A stretch of DNA of 64,000 nucleotides, from positions 62,001-126,000 of the forward strand of contig JBBAKM010000004.1 of assembly GCA_040403495.1 (NCBI GenBank). Direction: 5' to 3'. Below are positions 42,714 through 51,653 of this stretch, in pieces (within the stretch, counting starts at the first letter, position 1; every line of letters begins with the position of its first letter). This stretch comes from JABMMZ01 sp040403495 (GTDB lineage Bacteria > Bacteroidota > Bacteroidia > NS11-12g > UBA955). The notes under the pieces are model-generated. The model had not been told where the DNA came from, made no database searches, and was given only the letters and a program-made list of their open reading frames with translations. The position numbers and the translations under genes are program-made.

Positions 42714-45386
42714 GTATATAAAGCCTTTGTAATAATAGGCCTTTTTCTCAAAACTCTTTACTGTAATGTGGTAATAATACATGCCCTCTTGGCAAATTTC
42801 ACCTTTGTAAGTACCATCCCACTCTATTTGAGTGCCACTTTGTTTCAGGAGAATTTCTCCCCATCTGTTAAAAATAATAAGTTCAGCGTCTTTTAATGAC
42901 TCTATTCGTGGTTTCCAAATGTCGTTTAAGCCGTCCTTGTTGGGCGAAAATGAATTGGGAATGATACTGCTGTATGGATTGTGAACTTTAATAGATTTAG
43001 TAATAGTGTCGTTGCAATTGTGTTCATTTTGAGCAATTAAAGTCACATCAAAACTACCTGCTCTTTTAAACTGATGCTGTATGTCTGTGGTTTGGTAGTT
43101 GCTAGTGTCTGAAATATACCAAAAATATTGGTTTGCTTTTATTGATTTGTTGTCAATTGAAACAATGGGATTTGAGATAATTAGGTCGTAAGAGGAGGCT
43201 TGAAAGTCAGCAATAGCTTGGGGTAGAACTGTAACAGTGTCATTTAAAACAACACAAGTTTTGCTTGGGCTAATTTTTTGTTCAAGTAAAAGGGTATACT
43301 TGCCATTGCTGTTGAAAATTAATGGGATAGGGCTTTCTGTTTTACCGCTTTCTGTGTTAATGGTTTGTTGTTTAATGTTGTTGATGTAAAAATCCCAAAG
43401 GAAAGGAGTGGTAATGCTTGACGTTTTTGAAGTGGGAATAGTAAGGATTGTGGAAAAAGGTTCACACCCTATTTTTAAACCTAAAAGGCTTGTGTTATTG
43501 AGTTCGGGCACCACCCATATTCGCGATTTAAGGAGTAGTGGTTCAGCGCAATTGTCAGAAATATTGAGCAGGAGGGTGCTTGATTGCTTAGGGGAATATT
43601 GTATAGAATCGGTATTGCCCAATAAGATGCCTGTAAGGGAATCGGTCCAAGAGAAGGAGAGGGCTTTTGTGCTTGACTGATTAATGGCATTCAATTTAAT
43701 AGAATCACCTGCGCAAAAATAGGGTTCAAATGGTTTTAAAATATAGTTCGCTTTGGGTCTTTTCTTGAGATTGAAATAGAGTGTATCATTCTTACTGCAT
43801 TTCATCGTGGCAATGACCATGAAATCTTCCTCAACTTCATTGGTGTTGAAGTTAAATATGACTTGATTTTTGCTTTTCAAAGAGTTTAATAAAGATAATG
43901 AATTGCCGTTCTGTTTGTATAGACTTACGATAGCAGGAGAATCATTCGTGTTATTGATTATGTCTATTTTTAGTTCGTATAAAGAATTGACACAAACAGT
44001 ATCATTGTTTTTTGATGTGCTTAAATTAAAAAGCTTTGTTTTTGCTTCACAAGTTTGACCACAAACTAAACTAACGTTATAATCAAAAGCTGTAACGGTT
44101 GAATTGATATTGTTCAATTGAATGTTTTTTACAAGTGTAAGAATAGAAGTTGTGTGTTTGGGTATTTTAATTGTGTTGAGTTCGTGGCTTAAAACATTAA
44201 GGCAACTTAATTCACTTAAAGAGATGTTACTAATTAGGGCTTTACTTTTCGCTTTATTGGTAGATTCAGAGAAGTATCCTGCAACTAATATTTCGTTATT
44301 TTTTGTAATATCAACATAAGCAGGACCGCTGGTATGCTTGGTGTTGTCAATTTCTTTAAATTGGTAATAAGTTGTTTTTTTTAAATCACTGTTATCAATA
44401 ATTTGGAACAACATATTAATTTCATTTCTTTGTTTGTGAAAAGTTCCAATTACAAATTGATTCAAATTGGGAAGAAATTTAATAGAAGATCCTCTTGTGG
44501 CATTTCCATTTAAAACTTTATACAATTGAATTCTTTCTAAAGTGTCTTTTTTGGTGTTGTAAATGGCAATACCTTGGAATGTTGGGTCGCTATAGCCCGA
44601 ATTTACAACTACTGATAATGCAATTAAATCGGTTCCCTCAATATTGCAAATGTTGTCAAAACCGCTGTTGAAATAAGATCCCATGCTGAAATCATATTTC
44701 CGAATTTTTAATAGATTGCCATTGTCGGGATTAAAAGTAAGAATTCCGCTGTCAAAAATAGAACCATTGCTCAGTGCCCCTGCTAAAATGATATCACCGT
44801 CATTAGATTCTGTTAGGCAATATGTAAGCTCATTTCCTCCAGAGATGTCTTGTTCTTTCGCCCATTTTACAACCCCATTTTTCGACATTCTTCCAATAAA
44901 GTGCGTATATGGATTATTGCTCATCCCCAGAAATATATAATCATCTGAATTGCCTTTATTCATCTGATAAATTCTTAGTATCTTGTTTTGAAGGCCATTG
45001 CTCGCGTTAGTAATACTTTTGCTAAATAAAACGGTTCCTTGATTGCTTTCAACTTTTAGCATAAATGAAAAATTAGGGTTGTAGCCACCAACAACAACAA
45101 TGTTTTTATCGCTATCTATCATAAAATCAAATGCAAAGTCATTTGAATTGTTACTTAAGTCATATTTTTTTGACCATACAATATTGTTGTTATTGTCGTG
45201 TTTGCTGATAACAATGTCTGTTGCGCCATTTTGAGTTTCATTGACTACACTTATTTTGTAATCATCATTTAAGGACTTGTAGCCAATGGCTTGAGATAAA
45301 TTATCTGTACTTAGAAACTTAATGCTATTTTGAGCAAATACATTCAAACAAAGGGTTAAAAAGATTGAAAGTAATTGGTGTTTCAT
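42705..45386 (-). CDS. Large secreted protein with type B T9SS sorting domain
   Basis: The protein has 893 residues with a signal peptide (ending NVFAQ). The N-terminal 400 residues look like a beta-propeller built of repeated 'D.NIVVVGGY', 'DDYIFLGM', 'GDIILAGAL' blades. Ig/PKD-like regions follow (about 560-805). The C-terminus (about 812-893: IPNSFSPNKDGLNDIWKP, IFNRWGEIL, WDGTYKGE, GMYYYHI) is the gliding-motility-associated CHU_C domain, the type B signal for secretion by the type IX system and cell-surface display. Function is unknown; adhesion or matrix roles are common for such proteins. Confidence 0.85.
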   Translation of the reverse strand: MKHQLLSIFLTLCLNVFAQNSIKFLSTDNLSQAIGYKSLNDDYKISVVNETQNGATDIVISKHDNNNNIVWSKKYDLSNNSNDFAFDFMIDSDKNIVVVGGYNPNFSFMLKVESNQGTVLFSKSITNASNGLQNKILRIYQMNKGNSDDYIFLGMSNNPYTHFIGRMSKNGVVKWAKEQDISGGNELTYCLTESNDGDIILAGALSNGSIFDSGILTFNPDNGNLLKIRKYDFSMGSYFNSGFDNICNIEGTDLIALSVVVNSGYSDPTFQGIAIYNTKKDTLERIQLYKVLNGNATRGSSIKFLPNLNQFVIGTFHKQRNEINMLFQIIDNSDLKKTTYYQFKEIDNTKHTSGPAYVDITKNNEILVAGYFSESTNKAKSKALISNISLSELSCLNVLSHELNTIKIPKHTTSILTLVKNIQLNNINSTVTAFDYNVSLVCGQTCEAKTKLFNLSTSKNNDTVCVNSLYELKIDIINNTNDSPAIVSLYKQNGNSLSLLNSLKSKNQVIFNFNTNEVEEDFMVIATMKCSKNDTLYFNLKKRPKANYILKPFEPYFCAGDSIKLNAINQSSTKALSFSWTDSLTGILLGNTDSIQYSPKQSSTLLLNISDNCAEPLLLKSRIWVVPELNNTSLLGLKIGCEPFSTILTIPTSKTSSITTPFLWDFYINNIKQQTINTESGKTESPIPLIFNSNGKYTLLLEQKISPSKTCVVLNDTVTVLPQAIADFQASSYDLIISNPIVSIDNKSIKANQYFWYISDTSNYQTTDIQHQFKRAGSFDVTLIAQNEHNCNDTITKSIKVHNPYSSIIPNSFSPNKDGLNDIWKPRIESLKDAELIIFNRWGEILLKQSGTQIEWDGTYKGEICQEGMYYYHITVKSFEKKAYYYKGFIYLK

Positions 45387-45450
45387 AGTTTTATATCACT
45401 TTTTGTTTTAAGAAAGGATATACAAATTTAATTTATTCCCTTCAAATTTT

Positions 45451-46359
45451 CTAACGTTTTTTTGCTCTTGGATGATAAAGGGCAATGGTTTCTTTAAGGT
45501 ATTTTTTGTCCAAATGGGTGTATATCTCGGTTGTCGTTATACTCTCATGTCCCAACATTTGCTGAACAGCTCTTAAATCTGCACCACCATTCACCAAACT
45601 TGAGGCAAAGGAATGGCGAAATGTGTGCGGACTTATCGATTTTTTAATCTGCGCTTTCTCTGCCAATTGTTTGATGATTTTAAAAACAAAAATTCGACTC
45701 AATACTCCGCCTCGTTGGTTTAAAAAAACCATGTCACTTTTGCTTTTTATGGCAGGTAAGTGAACCCGTGTTTCTTCTATGTATATTTTTAGTGCTTTTA
45801 ATGCCACTTTGCTTATTGGCACCAGTCTTTCCTTGTTCCCCTTGCCACTTACTTTAATAAAGGTGTCTTTGTAATAAATTTCTGATATTTTTAATCCAAC
45901 CAATTCGCTAACCCTTAGTCCACAAGCAAACAATGTTTCTATGATTGCCTTGTCGCGATGCCCCATCGGTTTGCTTAGGTCTATTTGGTTTAACATCGCA
46001 TTAATCTCACTCAGTTCTAACACATCGGGCAAACTTCTTTTGAGTTTAGGAAGCTCAATAAACTGAGTTGGGTCTTGGTCTATCTCATCTTCCATCAATA
46101 AGTAATGGTAAAAAGCCCTCAATCCACTTATCATTCTTGCCTGACTTGTGGCCGCAATACCTATTTGATTTAATGCGGTAATAAACGCTTTTAAATGGGT
46201 GTATTCTACCTCTTTAGGCCCTATAGAAGGGAATTCTAATTTCAGGTATTTTTCTATTGAATGAATGTCGTGCAAATAGGCGTCAATGCTATTAACCGAC
46301 AATGATTTTTCCAGTTGAAGATAAAGTTTAAACCCTTTGATGGCACTGTGCCAATCCAT
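45451..46359 (-). CDS. xerD: Tyrosine recombinase XerD
   Basis: The site-specific recombinase has 302 residues. A SAM-like N-domain (about 1-100) and a catalytic domain with Arg149 (CGLRVSELVGL), Lys173 (SGKGNKERLVP), His245 and Arg248 (SPHTFRHSFA), His271 (LGHESITTTEIY) and Tyr280 are complete. It fits the chromosomal XerC/XerD dimer-resolution type rather than a phage integrase. It starts two bases past the end of the Omp28-type gene. Confidence 0.92.
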   Translation of the reverse strand: MDWHSAIKGFKLYLQLEKSLSVNSIDAYLHDIHSIEKYLKLEFPSIGPKEVEYTHLKAFITALNQIGIAATSQARMISGLRAFYHYLLMEDEIDQDPTQFIELPKLKRSLPDVLELSEINAMLNQIDLSKPMGHRDKAIIETLFACGLRVSELVGLKISEIYYKDTFIKVSGKGNKERLVPISKVALKALKIYIEETRVHLPAIKSKSDMVFLNQRGGVLSRIFVFKIIKQLAEKAQIKKSISPHTFRHSFASSLVNGGADLRAVQQMLGHESITTTEIYTHLDKKYLKETIALYHPRAKKR

Positions 46360-46360
46360 T

Positions 46361-47218
46361 TTATTTTAATGAGATTTGACGAACATTAACCACTTCATTG
46401 GTAATAGCATCAGTAACGACACAAACAAGATAACAATTGGTAGGAACTATGTTAGAAGGTATTTCATAGCTTAATTCTTTCTCAAAAACCCTACCTGCTA
46501 CTAGTGATTCTTTGAGGGGATTGCCGGTGGAAAGCCCGAAAGCGTAACGCAAAACATGGTTGTGGATGTAATCGTCCTTAGGTTTTGCGCCAAAAGGCAT
46601 GGCTTGTTTGCTTTCAACGTTGTCTTCGGTCAAAAATAAAGAGTATTTGTGTGTAGATGTTTCGTTTTCAGTATAAGTTAATTTTAATTTGGCTGTAACC
46701 AAATTGGCGTTCAATGTTTTGCCGATTTCAATATTAACTTTGGTTTTTAATTTTAATCGAATGTTGACTAAATTTCCCCATATATTAGGTGTATTAAACC
46801 GAACGGTTTGAGGTGAAATAATAGCCCTATCCACATAGCCGGAAGGTAATCCTGTAGGGGCGCCCAAGGCATCAACAACCTGAAAACTATACATATTAGT
46901 TAAATCTGGAAAGCCCTCCCAAGGTTCAGTGAAATTGTTTAAGTGAGTGGTGTAAACACTTATTAAGACAACACTGTCTTCAGTTTTTAATGTTAAAATT
47001 TCTTTAGCTCTTTTCGCGGCTTCTGGACAGTTGTTGCATCTAACACCCGTAATGTCCTCAATTAATACTGCTTTGTGCTGAGGTGCAGGGATATTTGATG
47101 TAATATAAGCGGTGTCTTTGGTTTTAACAGTAGTGCCAAAGTCAATAAAAGGTGGAACTTCTTCGCAAGAGGTTAATATAAATAAGAATAATGATGTTAA
47201 CAATAAACTATTTTTCAT
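46361..47218 (-). CDS. Omp28-related lipoprotein with thioredoxin-like CxxC
   Basis: The protein has 285 residues with a lipobox (LTSC, Cys18). A thioredoxin-like segment follows: VLIEDITGVRCNNCPEAA with Cys61 and Cys64, then strands and helices ending near residue 150 with GLPSGYVDR. The C-terminal half (about 155-285) is beta-rich. This matches the Omp28-related family of Bacteroidota, which are surface or periplasmic proteins with no settled function. The intact CxxC suggests a redox role. A -7 box sits directly upstream. Confidence 0.8.
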   Translation of the reverse strand: MKNSLLLTSLFLFILTSCEEVPPFIDFGTTVKTKDTAYITSNIPAPQHKAVLIEDITGVRCNNCPEAAKRAKEILTLKTEDSVVLISVYTTHLNNFTEPWEGFPDLTNMYSFQVVDALGAPTGLPSGYVDRAIISPQTVRFNTPNIWGNLVNIRLKLKTKVNIEIGKTLNANLVTAKLKLTYTENETSTHKYSLFLTEDNVESKQAMPFGAKPKDDYIHNHVLRYAFGLSTGNPLKESLVAGRVFEKELSYEIPSNIVPTNCYLVCVVTDAITNEVVNVRQISLK

Positions 47219-47223
47219 AATGA

Positions 47224-47231
47224 CAAAGATA
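47224..47231 (-). promoter_or_regulatory. -7 box of the Omp28-type gene
   Basis: Minus-strand TATCTTTG lies five bases before the ATG at 47218, so the message is likely leaderless. Confidence 0.5.
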
Positions 47232-47341
47232 CATAGTTTTTGTTAAATTTATTAGTTTTTCAATGTAAATGAATCTAAATTTGCAATTGATTTTTCGGTT
47301 TTATTAAGTAAAACTACTTTTTAACCTTTATAAATCGCTAT

Positions 47342-47424
47342 GCCCACGTGGTGAAATTGGTAGACACGCCACCTTGAGGGGGTGGTTTCCTTAGGATGTG
47401 CAAGTTCGAATCTTGTCGTGGGCA
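47342..47424 (+). tRNA. tRNA-Leu (anticodon GAG)
   Basis: The 83-base cloverleaf has acceptor arms GCCCACG and CGTGGGC. The anticodon stem is CCACC/GGTGG around loop TTGAGGG (anticodon GAG, reading CTC and CTT). A long variable arm and a T-arm GCAAG TTCGAAT CTTGT follow. The long variable arm and D-loop fit leucine. The 3' CCA is not encoded (A discriminator then CTT). It lies alone between two minus-strand genes. Confidence 0.95.
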
Positions 47425-47451
47425 CTTAACTCATAATTTGAAATAGATTGT

Positions 47452-48051
47452 CTATTTTTTCCAAAACGATAATGATAAATTCTCGTCATGTTCTACAAGT
47501 TGATAAGCGTTTGGTATGTGTTCATGAGCAGTGAAATAACTAATTAAATAAGTTCCCTTTTCTTTTTTTTCTAATTCGTTTTTTACAAATTGAGTGTACT
47601 CATTGAAAGCTTTGGTTTTTAATGGAATTGCATTATCAATAGTGTTTTCCAATACAATGTTTTCGAAAAAAGGGTTGTAGTAATAAAAACAATCGTAAGG
47701 ACTAAAATCTATTTCTGTTATACTTCCATTGATGAAAGATACTTGGCTCAGTTGGTAAGATTGGGCAATAGATTGGGCATACAAGTGTAAGTTTTTTCTG
47801 ATTTCAACTCCTGTGGTTTTTTGCCCAGTAAGTGCAGATACTATCATGCAAAACTTGCCAACGCCTGAGCCTATATCTAAGATATTCTTACAGTTTTCTT
47901 GACTAATGAATTCGGCACATTTTTGTATAATCTCAAAAGGGGTCCAGTGTATTTCAGCTTGCTTGCGAATCGATTCGGGAAGTAACAAATCAAACTCTTT
48001 GTCGCTAATTTCTATTCCGTTTCGGATTTTGTTAAACAGCATTTCTACCAA
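47452..48051 (-). CDS. SAM-dependent methyltransferase, target unknown
   Basis: The protein has 199 residues with a class I methyltransferase core: NILDIGSGVGKFC (SAM loop, about 70-82), TTGVEIRKNLH, then DCFYYYNPFFEN in the motif IV position. The N-terminal 60 residues are helical. The N-P-F-F sequence resembles NPPY-type methyltransferases acting on amino groups, but the substrate cannot be inferred. It overlaps kdsC by seven bases and is probably in its operon. Confidence 0.75.
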   Translation of the reverse strand: MVEMLFNKIRNGIEISDKEFDLLLPESIRKQAEIHWTPFEIIQKCAEFISQENCKNILDIGSGVGKFCMIVSALTGQKTTGVEIRKNLHLYAQSIAQSYQLSQVSFINGSITEIDFSPYDCFYYYNPFFENIVLENTIDNAIPLKTKAFNEYTQFVKNELEKKEKGTYLISYFTAHEHIPNAYQLVEHDENLSLSFWKK

Positions 48052-48566
48052 TTATGGGTGTTGTCGTTCCACCATTTTTCTTGAATTTTCATGGTTTTCT
48101 CAATAATATCTCTAACGCAACCCTTGCCACCATCAATGGGCGAAACATAATGGCATATTTTTTTAATGTCAATGGCTGCATCTGCAGGACAAGTCGCAAA
48201 TCCTACTTTTTTTAATAGCGTGTAATCGGGCAAGTCGTCGCCCATATAAAGAATATCACTTTCTTCTAATTGGTGTTTTCTTAAAAATTGGTTAAAAGCT
48301 TCTTCTTTGTTCGACTGTCCCAAATAAATATCCTTAACACCCAAAGTTTCAAATCTTTTTAATATACCCGATGATTTACCGCCAGAAATGATGGCAATAG
48401 GATATTTGTTCTTTACAGCATGTTGTATGGCATAGCCGTCTTTAATATTGAAAGTTCTTAAGAAAAAACCATCCTCTGTCGCCATTATTCTTCCATCGGT
48501 CATCACACCATCTACATCAAATATAAAGGCTCTTACTTTTTTTAAGTTCTCGAAAATGAGTTCCAT
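48045..48566 (-). CDS. kdsC: Kdo-8-phosphate phosphatase KdsC-like
   Basis: The HAD phosphatase has 173 residues and no cap domain, the size of KdsC. FDVDGVMTDGR holds nucleophile Asp17 and Asp19, with SGGKSS (motif II) and MGDDLPDYTLL (motif IV) further on. The family hydrolyses Kdo-8-phosphate, feeding CMP-Kdo synthesis for the waaA product. Tetrameric KdsC and related sialic acid phosphatases are hard to tell apart; waaA in the window supports the Kdo role. It starts six bases after the SGNH-like gene. Confidence 0.85.
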   Translation of the reverse strand: MELIFENLKKVRAFIFDVDGVMTDGRIMATEDGFFLRTFNIKDGYAIQHAVKNKYPIAIISGGKSSGILKRFETLGVKDIYLGQSNKEEAFNQFLRKHQLEESDILYMGDDLPDYTLLKKVGFATCPADAAIDIKKICHYVSPIDGGKGCVRDIIEKTMKIQEKWWNDNTHNW

Positions 48567-48572
48567 TTTGTG

Positions 48573-49625
48573 TTAATTTAGGTTTTTTATTAATTCGTCG
48601 TATAGGATGTAGGCAGCCATTTCTGACCCTTCGTTTGTGAAATGAAACCCATTGTAATAAAATCTTGAATCTTTCGGCATTCTTGAAGATAAGGTTATAA
48701 ATGGAGTGTTTGTTTTTTTAGCAACTTCGAAAGCTACTTTATTGTATTGTTTAACAATCAATGCCATGGTTTTGCCATTCAATTTACCTGTCTTTATTTG
48801 GCCTAAATTTACATTGCTGAAAAGGTCTTTGTCTTCTGTAAATAATATACTTTGCGATACTATAATAAGCTTGATGTTTTCTTGTTGACACAATGCTTGA
48901 AACTGACTTAATTGGGTTCTGTATTTTTCTAGTTTGGGTGTTTCTTGTGCTATAGATTGAATAATCTCATTTTCATTTAATATTAGTGTATCTATCGCAG
49001 AATAATCTTTGATGATTTTATCACTTATGTCATTTGATTTGCTATTGTTAGGGAAGAAACTTGAAACAGTTTTGATAATTTCTAATTTTAATAAAAAATT
49101 GAGCGATAAAGCATTCGATTCTTTTGAAATAGATGGGTAATTAACAGGTGCAACATAGTCGTATTCTTCAGGTCCACTCATTAATATAATATGACTTGGT
49201 TTTAATGGAATGAGTTTAGTTTTTAACAGATTTAATTGTTCTTCCAGTTTATAACCCTCGTAACCAGCATTGTAAACAAAGGTGTTTTTATAGTTTGATT
49301 GCAGTTTCTCTTGCAATAAAAAAGGCCAATGTTTCTGGTCTCCCAAGTATAGACATTCGGTATTTCCTCCTCCTACACAAATAATATTTATACTTGCAGA
49401 ATCTTTAAAGTTGGAACCTCTAAAACCTTGTTCATTTTTGGTATGTACAATGGTATCTTCTAAGTATTTGCTCGAATTTTGAGTAAACAGGTAACTTAAG
49501 TTTTCTTTAGGCTCATTTTTATTATGTTTAGTCTGGTTCACAAAAGGGTTGTAAACCCTAAGAGCTAACTCGATTCCCAAGATTATAAATAGGGGTAATC
49601 GAAAACGTTTCCAAACTGATTTCAT
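48573..49625 (-). CDS. SGNH-hydrolase-like membrane-anchored protein, active site degenerate
   Basis: The protein has 350 residues with one N-terminal membrane anchor (about 9-24). The body follows the SGNH fold, with 'IICVGGGNTECLYLGD' in the block I position, NAGYEGYKLEEQ in block II, ILMSGPEEYDY in block III and FHFTNEGSEMAA in block V. The nucleophile serine expected in GGST-type block I is replaced by Gly-Asn, and the block III Asn is missing; only the block V His is kept. It may be a non-catalytic homologue or use another residue. It lies upstream of kdsC in a likely operon and has a clear promoter. Confidence 0.65.
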   Translation of the reverse strand: MKSVWKRFRLPLFIILGIELALRVYNPFVNQTKHNKNEPKENLSYLFTQNSSKYLEDTIVHTKNEQGFRGSNFKDSASINIICVGGGNTECLYLGDQKHWPFLLQEKLQSNYKNTFVYNAGYEGYKLEEQLNLLKTKLIPLKPSHIILMSGPEEYDYVAPVNYPSISKESNALSLNFLLKLEIIKTVSSFFPNNSKSNDISDKIIKDYSAIDTLILNENEIIQSIAQETPKLEKYRTQLSQFQALCQQENIKLIIVSQSILFTEDKDLFSNVNLGQIKTGKLNGKTMALIVKQYNKVAFEVAKKTNTPFITLSSRMPKDSRFYYNGFHFTNEGSEMAAYILYDELIKNLN

Positions 49626-49630
49626 TCATG

Positions 49631-49660
49631 CAAATCTATTGTTTTTTTACTTTGCGCCAA
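49631..49660 (-). promoter_or_regulatory. Promoter of the SGNH-like/kdsC/methyltransferase genes
   Basis: On the minus strand TTG (49658-49660) and TAGATTTG (49631-49638) are separated by exactly 19 bases. The start of transcription is predicted at the ATG at 49625, hence a leaderless message. Confidence 0.65.
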
Positions 49661-49697
49661 AATGTTTTAAATCATTCTTTTTAATCAATAGTTTCTT

Positions 49698-49705
49698 TAA
49701 CTTTG
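49698..49705 (+). promoter_or_regulatory. ALDH -7 box
   Basis: TAACTTTG lies four bases before the ATG at 49710; a leaderless message is predicted. The divergent promoter at 49631-49660 is 38 bases away. Confidence 0.55.
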
Positions 49706-49709
49706 CATT

Positions 49710-51248
49710 ATGCAAAAAATAACTCAAGTATTTAAGAATTTAGGAGTAAAGCAACATTGCGAAAGTGTGTGTACCGGTTTGAATTGGATAGATGCAGTTG
49801 GTAGCGAACACCGCAAAATAGTATCACCAACAGATGGTAAAAAAATAGGGGAGATGACCTTTGCAGGGATTACGGAATATGAGGCGATATTGAAAAGAGC
49901 GGAGTCTGCCTCTAATTTTTGGAGACAAATTCCAGCGCCCAAAAGAGGCGAAATAGTTAGGCAATATGGAAATATTTTGCGTGAAAATAAGGAAAGTTTG
50001 GGGACTTTGGTGAGTTATGAAATGGGTAAAAGTCTTCAAGAAGGCTTAGGTGAAGTTCAGGAAATGATAGACATTTGTGACTATGCTGTGGGTTTAAGCA
50101 GACAGTTGCACGGATTAACCATGCACAGCGAACGCCCAGGACATAGAATGTATGAACAATGGCATCCATTGGGAATAGTTGGGGTTATTACGTCGTTCAA
50201 TTTTCCTGTTGCTGTGTGGGCTTGGAATGCCATGATTGCAGCAGTTTGTGGAAATGTTACGATTTGGAAACCTTCAGAAAAAACACCTTTCTCGGCATTG
50301 GCTTGTATGAACTTAATGAAAAAAGTATTGGAGTTGAATCAATTGCCTGAGGGGATTTTTACGCTGATTAATGGTGATAAAACAATTGGGCAAATGATGG
50401 CGAATGACAAACGTATTGCTTTGGTTTCTGCCACAGGAAGTACCGCAATGGGAAGGTCTGTGGGTAAAATGGTTGCAGAAAGGTTTGGTAAGTCTATCTT
50501 GGAATTAGGCGGCAATAATGCAATTATAGTTACTGAAAATGCTTCTATAGACATGGCATTGCGCGCTATTGTTTTTGGTGCCGTTGGAACCGCAGGTCAA
50601 AGATGCACTACCACCAGAAGATTGATAATTCACGACTCTATTTACGATACTTTGCTCAAAAAAATTATCAAAATATACAAACAGTTAAATATTGGAAATC
50701 CATTGGATGCCAATAACCACGTGGGTCCATTAATAGATGAAGTTGCCGTTGGTCATTTCCTAAATGCTGTTGAACAGTTGAAAAAAGAAGGAGGTAAAGT
50801 GTTGTATGGCGGTAAACAACTTAAAGGGGAAGGTTATGAAAGTGGATGTTATGTAACGCCGGCAATTTGCGAAGCAAAAAATACCTATAAGATAGTACAA
50901 GAGGAAACTTTTGCCCCCATTTTATACGTTATGAAATATAAAAATATCAGCGAAGCCATAGCCATGCAAAATGATGTTAAGCAAGGTTTGAGTTCTGCGA
51001 TATTCTCAAATAATATTCAAGAAACTGAGCTATTCTTGTCGTCACAAGGTAGCGATTGCGGAATAGCTAACGTAAATATAGGGACAAGTGGTGCCGAAAT
51101 TGGAGGCGCTTTTGGTGGTGAAAAAGAAACTGGTGGAGGAAGAGAAAGTGGAAGTGACAGCTGGAAAGCTTACATGAGAAGACAAACCAATACCATTAAT
51201 TATACCAATAACCTACCATTGGCACAAGGAATTAAGTTCGATTTTTAA
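49710..51248 (+). CDS. ALDH7-type aldehyde dehydrogenase (aminoadipate semialdehyde type)
   Basis: The NAD-dependent dehydrogenase has 512 residues. Catalytic Cys299 is in GTAGQRCTTTRRL and Glu266 in LELGGNNAIIV; both strings are typical of the ALDH7/antiquitin branch, which oxidises alpha-aminoadipate semialdehyde in lysine breakdown. GVITSFNFPVAVW and TGSTAMGRSV shape the cofactor site. The C-terminal GGEKETGGGRESGSDSWK is also an ALDH7 mark. No other lysine catabolism gene is in the window. The convergent ridA follows two bases after the stop. Confidence 0.88.
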   Translation: MQKITQVFKNLGVKQHCESVCTGLNWIDAVGSEHRKIVSPTDGKKIGEMTFAGITEYEAILKRAESASNFWRQIPAPKRGEIVRQYGNILRENKESLGTLVSYEMGKSLQEGLGEVQEMIDICDYAVGLSRQLHGLTMHSERPGHRMYEQWHPLGIVGVITSFNFPVAVWAWNAMIAAVCGNVTIWKPSEKTPFSALACMNLMKKVLELNQLPEGIFTLINGDKTIGQMMANDKRIALVSATGSTAMGRSVGKMVAERFGKSILELGGNNAIIVTENASIDMALRAIVFGAVGTAGQRCTTTRRLIIHDSIYDTLLKKIIKIYKQLNIGNPLDANNHVGPLIDEVAVGHFLNAVEQLKKEGGKVLYGGKQLKGEGYESGCYVTPAICEAKNTYKIVQEETFAPILYVMKYKNISEAIAMQNDVKQGLSSAIFSNNIQETELFLSSQGSDCGIANVNIGTSGAEIGGAFGGEKETGGGRESGSDSWKAYMRRQTNTINYTNNLPLAQGIKFDF

Positions 51249-51249
51249 T

Positions 51250-51627
51250 CTACTTAACCGCTATTACACTTATTTCTACATGAACTCCTTTTGGGAGTGC
51301 GCTTACTTGGACGGTTTCTCTGGCAGGAAAATCTTTGTCAAAAAACTTTGAATAGGTTTCATTTACAGTCGCAAAATCATTCATATCGGTTAAAAAAATA
51401 CTTGTTTTTACGATGTTGCCAAAGTTCATTCCAGAAGTTTTTAAAACTTCGTTAATGTTTGCCATTATTTGTTTAGTTTCGTTTTCTATAGAGCTAGTGT
51501 CGAGAGTTCCTTCGCTAGTTAGCGCAATTTGACCACTGCAATATAAAGTGTTGTTTACTAAAACAGCTTGAGAATAAGGCCCGATAGGAGCAGGGGCGTT
51601 AGGTGTGAAAATGATTTTTTTATCCAT
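51250..51627 (-). CDS. ridA: RidA family enamine/imine deaminase
   Basis: The protein has 125 residues from the ATG at 51627, the standard RidA length. APAPIGPYSQAV, LYCSGQIAL, the late 'FPARETVQVSALPKG' and VEISVIA are family signatures, including the Arg that holds the substrate carboxylate. It removes reactive 2-aminoacrylate and related imines. The frame can be extended by 32 codons to give a lipoprotein-like leader, but that extension runs antisense into the start of the divergent gene, so I reject it. Confidence 0.9.
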   Translation of the reverse strand: MDKKIIFTPNAPAPIGPYSQAVLVNNTLYCSGQIALTSEGTLDTSSIENETKQIMANINEVLKTSGMNFGNIVKTSIFLTDMNDFATVNETYSKFFDKDFPARETVQVSALPKGVHVEISVIAVK

Positions 51628-51638
51628 CTTTAATGTTG

Positions 51639-51646
51639 TATTTTTG
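51639..51646 (+). promoter_or_regulatory. -7 box of the HCDH-like gene
   Basis: TATTTTTG lies seven bases before the ATG at 51654; the leader would be absent or one base. Confidence 0.5.
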
Positions 51647-51653
51647 CACGAGA

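Noticed and set aside
43408..43680. 90-codon plus-strand frame antisense to the large surface protein
   Set aside because: It is within a clear coding region with a signal peptide and sorting domain on the other strand and shows no family features.
45451..46359. XerD considered as an integrase of a mobile element that moved the receptor cassettes
   Set aside because: Its length, complete motif set and isolated housekeeping setting fit chromosomal XerD, no attachment sites were found beside it, and the repeats lie several kilobases away.
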